From positions 1-5,347 of the forward strand of contig CAZLLV010000061.1 in the NCBI GenBank assembly GCA_964560325.1: a DNA stretch of 5,347 nt, written 5' to 3'. The notes beneath the pieces were generated by a model that was not told the origin of the DNA, searched no databases, and saw only the letters and a program-made list of their open reading frames with translations. The stretch comes from CAZLLV01 sp964560325 (GTDB taxonomy: Bacteria; Acidobacteriota; Thermoanaerobaculia; Multivoradales; DATKCC01). The translations under genes were made by a program, and so were the position numbers. Shown in pieces: positions 1 through 4,861 of the stretch (positions are counted from its first letter, which is position 1; each line of letters begins with the position of its first letter).

Positions 1-1377
1 GATGACCGCGAGCGCCCGGCGCGCGAGCAGCCCTTCGAGGAGCGAGACGGCGAGCGCCGCGCCCTCCTCCGGGTCGGTGCCGGAGCCGAGCTCGTCGAGC
101 AGGATCAGGCTCTCGGGCCCCGCCGCCTCCCACGCCTCGCGCAGGCGCAGCAGCCGGCCGCTGAAGGTCGAGCGGTCGGCGAGGAGATCCTGCTCGTCGC
201 CGACGGTCGCCACCACGGCGCCGAAGAGCGGCAGCCGGCTGCCGGCCGCGACCGGCACCGGCAGGCCGCACTGGGCGGCGAGCGCCAGCAGGCCGACCGT
301 CTTGAGCGCCACCGTCTTGCCGCCGGCGTTCGGGCCGGTGATCACCAGGCTGCGCGTCTCGGGGTCGAGGTCGACGTCGAGCGGCACCACCTCGCCGCGG
401 TGGCCGGCGTGTCCGAGGGCGCGCTCGCGCAGATCGGCGAGCTCGGGCGCGAGCAGCGGGTGGCGGGCCTCACGGAGCGCCAGGTGGCCGGGCGGCGCCG
501 GCTCCGGCAGCCGCCCTTCCACGCGCTGGCCGAGCCGCACCGACGCCTGGAGCAGGTCGAGCCCGGCGACGAAGCGCACGTGCGCCTCGATCTCCGGCAG
601 CACCTCGCGCGCCGCCTCGGCCAGCTCCGCCAGGATCCGCCGACGCTCTTCGTCCTCGTCCTCGACCGCCTGCTGGAGGGTGTTGTTCTCCTCGACCGTG
701 TCGAGCGGCTCGAAGAAGAAGCTCTTGCCGCTGCCCGAGCGCCCGTGGGTGAGCCCTTTCAGCCGGCCGCGCGAGCCGGACTGGAGGACCACCACCAGCC
801 GCCCCTCGCGCATCGGGATCGTGTCCTCGGAGAGGTCGCCCTGGTGGCGCTCGACGAACTCGCCGAGACGCTGGTACAGGTGATCGCGGGTGGTGCGGAT
901 GCGCCTCCGCAGCTCGGCGAGGCGCGGGCTCGCATCCTCGCGCACGTCGCCGCGGCGGTCGAGGGCGGAGCCGATTCGCTCGACCAGCCCGGAGAGGTCG
1001 GCGAGGGCCGCCGCCTCGCGGTCGAGCGCGGGGGCCGGCGGGTCGGCCTCGGCGATCCGCTCGGCGGTGGCGCGGGCGTCCCGCAGGAGGTCGGCGAGGC
1101 GGACGAGGTCGGTGCCGGCCAGTCCCTCCAGGGTCGAGCGGAGGCGGGTGACGAGATCTTCGAGCGAGAAGTCGACGTCGCCGACCAGCGGGCGGGTGCC
1201 GAGCAGCCGCTGGGCCTCCTCGAAGCGGTGGCGGCGGGCGGCGAGATCGTCCTCGGCGGCCGCCGGCTCGAGCGCCAGAACCCGGTCGCGGCCGAGGTCG
1301 CTCACCGCCAGCTCGGCGGTCATCGCGAGCAGGGCGTCGAGCTCGAGCGCGTGGACGGTGGCGGGCGAGGCGATCAT
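1..1377 (-). CDS. mutS2: Endonuclease MutS2 / MutS-family ATPase, C-terminal part beyond the window
   Basis: MutS2 proteins are MutS-family ATPases that lack the mismatch-recognition domain. They are reported to act on branched DNA to limit recombination and, in some bacteria, on collided ribosomes. The 459 visible codons start MIASPATVHALELDALLAMT, which fits the usual MutS2 N-terminus. A core/lever helical region follows (about residues 20-290), including FFFEPLDTVEENNTLQ (220-235), equivalent to the family's FVEP...ELNN segment. The ATPase domain has Walker A GPNAGGKT (348-355), GDEQDLLADRSTFSGRL (393-409, matching the family GDEQS...STFSSHM) and Walker B LILLDELGSGTDPEEG (424-439). The frame leaves the left edge at residue 459, so the remainder of the ATPase domain and any KOW/Smr nuclease region cannot be seen; full proteins are usually near 780 residues. 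The ATG at 1377 has no good Shine-Dalgarno, but no in-frame alternative start lies just upstream and homology supports it. It lies 103 bp downstream of rpsU on the same strand. Confidence 0.95.
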   Translation of the reverse strand, partial: MIASPATVHALELDALLAMTAELAVSDLGRDRVLALEPAAAEDDLAARRHRFEEAQRLLGTRPLVGDVDFSLEDLVTRLRSTLEGLAGTDLVRLADLLRDARATAERIAEADPPAPALDREAAALADLSGLVERIGSALDRRGDVREDASPRLAELRRRIRTTRDHLYQRLGEFVERHQGDLSEDTIPMREGRLVVVLQSGSRGRLKGLTHGRSGSGKSFFFEPLDTVEENNTLQQAVEDEDEERRRILAELAEAAREVLPEIEAHVRFVAGLDLLQASVRLGQRVEGRLPEPAPPGHLALREARHPLLAPELADLRERALGHAGHRGEVVPLDVDLDPETRSLVITGPNAGGKTVALKTVGLLALAAQCGLPVPVAAGSRLPLFGAVVATVGDEQDLLADRSTFSGRLLRLREAWEAAGPESLILLDELGSGTDPEEGAALAVSLLEGLLARRALAVI

Positions 1378-1414
1378 CGGGTCGACAGGTCGAAGGTGGG
1401 TCCTGAAACGACGA

Positions 1415-1447
1415 ACGGGAGCAAGGGGGTGTGCCCCCTGCTCCCGT
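1415..1447 (-). terminator. Hairpin between rpsU and mutS2, probable terminator or attenuator
   Basis: The arms ACGGGAGC-AA-GGGGG (1415-1429) and CCCCC-T-GCTCCCGT (1434-1447) pair over 14 bp with one bulged A and a 4-nt loop. Read on the minus strand, the stem lies 33 bp beyond the rpsU stop codon and is followed by TCGTCGTTTC, a weak T-rich tail. The plus-strand side has no T-run, so the orientation fits the end of rpsU. Because the tail is poor, it could leak and allow partial read-through into mutS2, for which I see no separate promoter. Confidence 0.65.
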
Positions 1448-1480
1448 GGAATACGCCGCGATGTGAGCGCGGTGGTGACG

Positions 1481-1690
1481 TCAGGCCAGACCCTGGCGCC
1501 GCTCCTCGGCGAGCTTACGCAGGATCTTCTTCTTCGCCTGCAACGTCTTGCGCTTGCGCTTGACCGACGGCTTCTCGAAGTGCTGGCGCTTCTTGAGCTC
1601 GGTCAAGACTCCAGCCTTCTCCACCTTGCGCTTGAAACGGCGCAGGGCGCTCTCGAAGCTCTCGTCGTCGCGTACTTGAACTGCCGGCAT
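1481..1690 (-). CDS. rpsU: Small ribosomal subunit protein bS21
   Basis: bS21 is a small basic protein of the 30S subunit, located near the 3' end of 16S rRNA and involved in translation initiation. The 69-residue product starts MPAVQVRDDESFESALRRFK and contains the family hallmarks ALRRFKRKVEKAGVL (15-29), ELKKRQHFEKPS (31-42) and a lysine/arginine-rich tail from residue 43. Length is close to the usual ~70 residues and the protein looks intact. A GTG at 1702 would add four residues (MIRT), but it lies inside the Shine-Dalgarno sequence. The ATG at 1690 has GAGGTGA at an 8-nt spacing and gives the family-typical N-terminus, so it is chosen. The gene has its own promoter and a structured leader, and a hairpin follows the stop codon. 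Confidence 0.97.
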   Translation of the reverse strand: MPAVQVRDDESFESALRRFKRKVEKAGVLTELKKRQHFEKPSVKRKRKTLQAKKKILRKLAEERRQGLA

Positions 1691-1698
1691 GGTACGAA

Positions 1699-1705
1699 TC
1701 ACCTC
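1699..1705 (-). promoter_or_regulatory. Ribosome binding site of rpsU
   Basis: On the minus strand the sequence reads GAGGTGATTCGTACC before the ATG at 1690. GAGGTGAT is a long match to the complement of the 16S rRNA 3' end, and the GAGGTGA core is 8 nt from the start codon. This decides against the GTG at 1702, which overlaps the motif. Confidence 0.85.
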
Positions 1706-1723
1706 ACTTTGCTGGGGCGTTGT

Positions 1724-1770
1724 GTTCGGCGGGCCGGGCGCCGCCTCCGGCGTGGCTCGCCCGGCCGAAC
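1724..1770 (-). promoter_or_regulatory. Structured 5' leader (large stem-loop) of rpsU
   Basis: On the minus strand GTTCGG (1770-1765) pairs with CCGAAC (1729-1724), and CCGGGCG (1764-1758) pairs with CGCCCGG (1740-1734). That gives 13 bp with a 4-nt bulge (1730-1733) on the 3' arm. The 17-nt apical region can form a further small CGCC/GGCG stem (1742-1745 with 1749-1752). The 5' arm begins about where transcription should start from the promoter at 1777-1805, so the mRNA would carry this structure at its very 5' end, about 20 nt ahead of the Shine-Dalgarno. It may protect the transcript or serve autoregulation. It is not a good terminator for the upstream lipoprotein gene because no T-run follows. 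Confidence 0.5.
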
Positions 1771-1776
1771 CGGCCC

Positions 1777-1805
1777 ATTCTGTCGCAAACGGGCCGCCCG
1801 GTCAA
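1777..1805 (-). promoter_or_regulatory. Sigma70-type promoter of rpsU (and perhaps mutS2)
   Basis: The minus strand carries TTGACC (1805-1800) and CAGAAT (1782-1777) separated by exactly 17 nt. Five of six -35 bases and four of six -10 bases match the sigma70 consensus. The predicted start is near 1770, giving a leader of about 80 nt. The -35 element begins 1 nt after the stop codon of the upstream lipoprotein gene, so rpsU appears to be an independent transcription unit. Confidence 0.7.
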
Positions 1806-1806
1806 G

Positions 1807-2631
1807 TCACCCGGCGGCTTCGTCCTCGCCGCCGGCGGCCGGCTTCGGCACCGCGTTCCAGTTGGTGTCGTAGACCTCCAACCGGCCGTTGCGCTCGCGG
1901 AACATCACGCTCGCCGCGTCGCCGTCGGGGCTCTTCGGGTAGTACCAGGCGGCCCGGCCCACGTCGTCGAAGCTGCGCCGGTTGCGGGGGTTGGTCTTGC
2001 CCAGGATCTCTTCGACCTGGGCCTCGGTCATCCCTTCCTCGACCTGCGAGAAGCGCTCCTCGTCCATGTAGCGCAGGCGCTCGGCCTCGGCCTTCGCCTC
2101 GAGCACGTTCGGGTGCTCCGGCGCGTAGGCGAGGATGTTGTCGTACATCGAGATGGCGCGCGCGTAGTCGCCGCCCTCGGTGATGTACTCGCGAGCGAGC
2201 ACGATGTCCTCGTCCACCTTCATGGTGATGGCGGCCTGGGTCACCTCCGGGATCGGCTCGCCCTCGATCGGCGGGTCGGCGTTGATGAACTCGGTGAGCG
2301 CCTCGTTGAGGGCGCCCGCCTTGTCGGTCAGCTCGGCGTCCTTCTGCTCGATCTGGGTGCGCAGCTCGGTCGGGTCGGCCGCCTCGCCCTCCGGCGGATC
2401 GCCGGCCCCGGCCTGGGCCAGCCGCTCTTCGAGGTCGGCGAGCTCCTGCCGGACCTGTTGCAGCTCCTGCTGCTGCTGCTCGAGCTGTTCGAGCCGTGTC
2501 GAGCGCTCGGCCTGCGCGACCGCGGCTTCGTCGTCGCCGGTCGAGCAGGCGGTGAGCGGGAGCAGGGTCAGGGCCGCGGCGACCGCCAGCGCGGCGGCGC
2601 GGGCGCCCGGAATGCGTACGATGCGGTTCAT
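1807..2631 (-). CDS. Lipoprotein with coiled coil, TPR-like helices and a BamE/SmpA-like C-terminal domain
   Basis: The 274-residue product has a signal peptide with basic start (MNRIVRIPGAR), a hydrophobic core (residues 12-25) and lipobox LTAC with Cys29 as the expected lipidated residue. Asp is not at +2 (Ser30), so outer-membrane sorting is plausible in a diderm. Residues about 39-75 form a glutamine/glutamate-rich coiled coil. Residues about 141-186 look like a TPR-type helical hairpin (DYARAISMYDNILAYAPEHP). Residues about 194-258 (FSQVEEGMTEAQVEEILG ... AAWYYP ... ASVMFRERNGRLEVYD) follow the BamE/SmpA pattern of a GMT-x-xQV-x-x-xLG turn, then WYY and a beta strand with a Gly-Arg turn. 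The tail is acidic and alanine/glycine-rich. The start at 2631 is chosen for its Shine-Dalgarno and because it opens the signal peptide; the open frame extends upstream to 2787 but that adds no sensible N-terminus. The specific role is unknown; an envelope assembly or scaffold function is inferred. Confidence 0.85.
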   Translation of the reverse strand: MNRIVRIPGARAAALAVAAALTLLPLTACSTGDDEAAVAQAERSTRLEQLEQQQQELQQVRQELADLEERLAQAGAGDPPEGEAADPTELRTQIEQKDAELTDKAGALNEALTEFINADPPIEGEPIPEVTQAAITMKVDEDIVLAREYITEGGDYARAISMYDNILAYAPEHPNVLEAKAEAERLRYMDEERFSQVEEGMTEAQVEEILGKTNPRNRRSFDDVGRAAWYYPKSPDGDAASVMFRERNGRLEVYDTNWNAVPKPAAGGEDEAAG

Positions 2632-2639
2632 CGTGCGGT

Positions 2640-2644
2640 CTCCT
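2640..2644 (-). promoter_or_regulatory. Ribosome binding site of the lipoprotein gene
   Basis: AAGAGGAG precedes the ATG at 2631, with its AGGAG core at an 8-nt spacing. This fixes the start at the signal peptide rather than at the longer open-frame start at 2787. Confidence 0.8.
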
Positions 2645-2674
2645 CTTGCGGTAGATGTCACGAAGGAGGACCGT

Positions 2675-2680
2675 ACCATA
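2675..2680 (-). promoter_or_regulatory. Weak candidate -10 element for the lipoprotein gene
   Basis: The minus strand reads TATGGT here, about 44 nt upstream of the lipoprotein start codon. It matches four of six bases of TATAAT. No convincing -35 hexamer lies 16-18 nt further upstream. It is listed only because it is the best candidate in the divergent spacer for the leftward gene. Confidence 0.2.
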
Positions 2681-2780
2681 CCGCCGCGGCGTCGGGCCAC
2701 GACCGCGCGCGCCCCCGGCGCGGACCGGCCGGGCGACTGGAAACCCTTTCCCCACAGGGCTTTTCGCCGCTCCTCCCGCC

Positions 2781-2809
2781 TTGACACGGCGAGGGCGGGG
2801 GAGAATAAT
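2781..2809 (+). promoter_or_regulatory. Strong sigma70-type promoter of the GAF-like protein gene
   Basis: TTGACA (2781-2786) is a perfect -35 hexamer and AATAAT (2804-2809) matches five of six -10 bases, with a 17-nt spacer. Transcription would start near 2816, giving a leader of about 105 nt. That leader holds two GGGCGCC copies (2859-2865, 2871-2877). Because GGCGCC is self-complementary, they can pair as a 6-bp hairpin with a 6-nt loop. The A/T-rich -10 region stands out against the GC-rich background. Confidence 0.8.
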
Positions 2810-2905
2810 CGAGCACCTTCGGCAACGAGGGATCGATGCCGGTGTGAACGACGGGCCAGGGCGCCGACTCGGGCGCCGGTCCGGCCACCGGTCGATCAGC
2901 CGTCC

Positions 2906-2912
2906 GGGAGGG
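2906..2912 (+). promoter_or_regulatory. Ribosome binding site of the GAF-like protein gene
   Basis: GGGAGGG lies 9 nt ahead of the ATG at 2922. It supports this start, after which the coiled-coil sequence begins at once. Confidence 0.75.
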
Positions 2913-2921
2913 CCCTGAACT

Positions 2922-4736
2922 ATGGCGCGCGGCGACACGATTCGAGAGCTCGACGAACAGATGGCCACGCTGGTGCGGCGCGCCGTCGACGACCTTCGCG
3001 TCCAGGTGCGGAGCCGCCTGGAGGAGGCGACCGCGGAGCTTCAGCGGCGGCTCGGCGAGGTGGCCCCCGACCTGCCCGAGTCGTTCATCAGCGACGAGCA
3101 CGTCCGCCGCATCGCGGACGAGGTGGCGCGCCCCACGACCGAGGCGCTCGACGAGGCGCGGGCGGGCGGCGAGGCCGCCGGCCGCGCGCAGGCGCACGGC
3201 GAGCTCCGCGCCGCTCTCGCCGAGATCGACCGGGCGCGCGGTCAGGCCGACGTGCTCGCCGCGCTGCTCGATGCGGTCGGCCGCTACGCCCAGCGGGCGG
3301 TGGTCCTGCTGGTGCGCGACGGCCGCCTCGGCGGCTGGGGCGCGCGCGGCTTCGAGAGTGACGACGACACGATCCGCGGAGTCTCGCTCGGCGCCGAGCA
3401 GGAGCCGTGGTCCACGCTCCACGCCGGCGGCCCGGCGCGGGTGCTGCCGTCCGCCGGCTCCGCCGGCCTGGTGAGCCAGCTCGACAGCCCGCTCGCCGAC
3501 CAGGCGTACGCCGTGCCGATGGTCCTGCGCGACCGGGTGGCGGCGGTCGTCTACGCCGACCGCGCCGGCGAAGCCGGCCGCCTCGACGTCGACGCGGTGC
3601 AGGTGCTCGTCTACGCCGCCGCCCTCGCCCTGGAGACGCTCACCTTCCGCGAGCGGGAGCAGACCGCCACGCTCCGGCCCGCCGAGCGGCCGGCCGGCGC
3701 GGAGGCCGCCCCCGCCGAGAGCGCCGCGGCGCTCGGTGCGGCGGACGCCGGCGAGCCCTCCGGCATGGCGGGCGCGACGGAGCCGGCGGCCGACTGGACG
3801 CCGCCCTCCCCGCCCCCGGCCGAGGCGCCGGAGGAGATCGCGGCCGCTCCCGAGGAGGCGTTCGACCTGGGGGCTCCGGACGAGGACGGGCCGGTGCGCG
3901 TCGACGTCGAGGAGGAGCCGGAGATCTACGACCTGTCGGACGACACCGAGCTCGAGCTGGAGGACATCGAGGTCGAGGAGCCGCAGACCGAGGTCGAGAT
4001 CGAAGCGCTGCCGCCGGAGGAGGCCCTGGCGTTCCAGGACGAGCCGGGGGAGATCCCGACCCGCGAGTACGACTACCCGCGCGAGCCCGACGACGAGGAG
4101 GAGGACGACTTCGGCGGCGGCGTCGTGACCGAGGAGACGGGCGCGACCGAGGAGACGGTCGACGCTTCGGCCTTCGAGGAGGCGACCTTCGACGATGCGC
4201 CCGAGCTGGAGCCCGAGGAGGAGCCGGTGCCGTCCGCCGAGACGGTGGCGTGGTCGCCGCAGCCGGTTCCGGCCGACGACGAGGAAGCGCCGGAGGAGCT
4301 CGTCGGCGCCGAGCCGGAGGTCGAGGAGCCGGAGGTCGAGCTCGAGGACCGTCCCGAGGCGGGCGCCGTCCCGCCGCCCGCCCCCACGCCCCCGTCGGCC
4401 GCCGGCCCGGTCGAGCCGCCGGCCGGCGTCGAGGGTCCGGGCTGGGCCTTCTCGGCCCCCCAGGAGACGGTGTCGAAGGACGAGGAGGCGGCCCACGAGG
4501 AGGCCCGGCGCCTGGCGCGGCTGCTGGTCTCCGAGATCCAGCTCTACAACCAGGACGAGGTCGAGGAGGGCCGCCGCAACCGGGACATCTACGAGCGGCT
4601 GCGCGACGACATCGACCGCTCGCGCCAGCTCTACGAGGACCGGGTCGACTCGGGCGTGCGGGAGAACACCGATTACTTCTACCAGGAGCTGGTGCGTCAG
4701 CTCGCGGCGGGGGACGCGAAGGCGCTCGGCATCTGA
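2922..4736 (+). CDS. GAF-like domain protein with long acidic linker and conserved-looking helical C-terminal module
   Basis: The 604-residue product has no signal peptide or membrane segment and is probably cytoplasmic. Residues 1-110 are helical and likely coiled coil (for example VRSRLEEATAELQRRLGEV, 29-47). Residues about 110-242 resemble a GAF domain: an opening helix, strands around AVVLLVRDGRLGGWGARGFE (126-145), then AYAVPMVLRDRVAAVVYADR (195-214), and a closing helix LDVDAVQVLVYAAALALETL (221-240). This follows the usual GAF ending of a PL-x-x-x-x-x-x-GV-x-Y strand pair and a helix. No ligand-binding residue can be assigned. Residues about 250-515 are Glu/Asp/Pro/Ala-rich and probably disordered. 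Residues about 518-604 are helical and charged (EEARRLARLLVSEIQLYNQD, GRRNRDIYERLRDDIDRSRQ, DYFYQELVRQLA). They resemble a tail I recall from acidobacterial regulatory proteins, often at the end of long low-complexity linkers. The function is unknown; a sensor or scaffold role is inferred. The gene has its own promoter and is followed after 125 bp by a co-directional gene. Confidence 0.85.
   Translation: MARGDTIRELDEQMATLVRRAVDDLRVQVRSRLEEATAELQRRLGEVAPDLPESFISDEHVRRIADEVARPTTEALDEARAGGEAAGRAQAHGELRAALAEIDRARGQADVLAALLDAVGRYAQRAVVLLVRDGRLGGWGARGFESDDDTIRGVSLGAEQEPWSTLHAGGPARVLPSAGSAGLVSQLDSPLADQAYAVPMVLRDRVAAVVYADRAGEAGRLDVDAVQVLVYAAALALETLTFREREQTATLRPAERPAGAEAAPAESAAALGAADAGEPSGMAGATEPAADWTPPSPPPAEAPEEIAAAPEEAFDLGAPDEDGPVRVDVEEEPEIYDLSDDTELELEDIEVEEPQTEVEIEALPPEEALAFQDEPGEIPTREYDYPREPDDEEEDDFGGGVVTEETGATEETVDASAFEEATFDDAPELEPEEEPVPSAETVAWSPQPVPADDEEAPEELVGAEPEVEEPEVELEDRPEAGAVPPPAPTPPSAAGPVEPPAGVEGPGWAFSAPQETVSKDEEAAHEEARRLARLLVSEIQLYNQDEVEEGRRNRDIYERLRDDIDRSRQLYEDRVDSGVRENTDYFYQELVRQLAAGDAKALGI
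4127..4158 (+). repeat. Two 14-bp direct copies at 18-bp period in the acidic linker
   Basis: GACCGAGGAGACGG occurs at 4127-4140 and again at 4145-4158, in phase with the reading frame, encoding TEET-GA-TEET (residues 403-412). This probably reflects local duplication in low-complexity coding sequence. Confidence 0.7.
4311..4340 (+). repeat. Perfect 15-bp tandem duplication in the acidic linker
   Basis: GAGCCGGAGGTCGAG occurs twice back to back and encodes EPEVE-EPEVE (residues 464-473). The unit is a multiple of three and keeps the frame. The identity at nucleotide level suggests a recent duplication or slippage event. Confidence 0.8.
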
Positions 4737-4757
4737 GCTTCGAGGGCCTGGAGAGAT

Positions 4758-4772
4758 CGGTCGGCGCGACCG
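4758..4772. repeat. Perfect inverted repeat upstream of the last gene
   Basis: CGGTCG-GCG-CGACCG is a perfect 6-bp stem with a 3-nt centre, 21 bp after the stop codon of the GAF-like protein gene. No T-run follows, so it is a poor intrinsic terminator. Its right arm (4767-4772) sits exactly 17 nt upstream of the TATACT -10 element, where a -35 box would lie, so it could instead be a repressor or activator site. Confidence 0.45.
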
Positions 4773-4789
4773 GGCGGCGCCGTGGCACG

Positions 4790-4795
4790 TATACT
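4790..4795 (+). promoter_or_regulatory. -10 element of a probable promoter for the last gene
   Basis: TATACT matches five of six bases of the sigma70 -10 consensus and is an A/T island in GC-rich sequence. The hexamer 17 nt upstream is CGACCG, a poor -35 box, so the promoter may need an activator. Transcription would start near 4802, giving a leader of about 60 nt. Confidence 0.45.
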
Positions 4796-4829
4796 GTAGG
4801 GAACAGTCGGCGCGGGGGGCGAACAGGAA

Positions 4830-4846
4830 TTTCCGGGGGACGGAAA
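4830..4846 (+). promoter_or_regulatory. Small hairpin just upstream of the last gene's start codon
   Basis: TTTCCG (4830-4835) and CGGAAA (4841-4846) are perfect complements around a GGGGA loop. The structure holds the only purine-rich, Shine-Dalgarno-like bases (GGGGGA, GGAAAGG) ahead of the GTG at 4862, so it could influence ribosome access. A 6-bp stem of this kind can also arise by chance. Confidence 0.3.
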
Positions 4847-4861
4847 GGTCTTGGTTCGATC

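Noticed and set aside
1382..1393. Inverted repeat TCGAC-AG-GTCGA just before the mutS2 start
   Set aside because: A 5-bp arm made of a TCGA-type sequence is common in GC-rich DNA, and nothing else supports a function.
2..1873. Long + strand open frames across the mutS2 region (2-883, 400-1563, 890-1873)
   Set aside because: They lie opposite the clear mutS2 and rpsU frames and translate to low-complexity Ser/Arg/Ala sequence. GC-rich DNA lacks stop codons in such frames.
2750..2757. A DnaA-box-like TGTGGGGAA on the minus strand
   Set aside because: It is an isolated partial match with no second box, no A/T-rich region and no origin-associated gene.
2836..2847. A three-codon upstream reading frame (ATG CCG GTG TGA) in the leader of the GAF-like gene
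   Set aside because: A GAGGG lies only 4 nt before it, too close for a usual site, and so short a frame is likely to occur by chance.
2655..2918. An 87-codon + strand open frame in the divergent spacer
   Set aside because: It spans the promoter at 2781-2809, is Arg/Pro/Gly-rich, and has no recognisable family.
2658..4496. A 612-codon open frame on the minus strand opposite the GAF-like protein gene
   Set aside because: It is an antisense shadow. The translation is a leucine/arginine/glycine-rich string with no domain pattern, and the + strand frame has a promoter, Shine-Dalgarno and clear domains.
4783..4797. A possible sigma54 promoter beginning TGGCAC
   Set aside because: The GC of the -12 element is missing at the required distance (GT is found), so the TATACT -10 reading is preferred.
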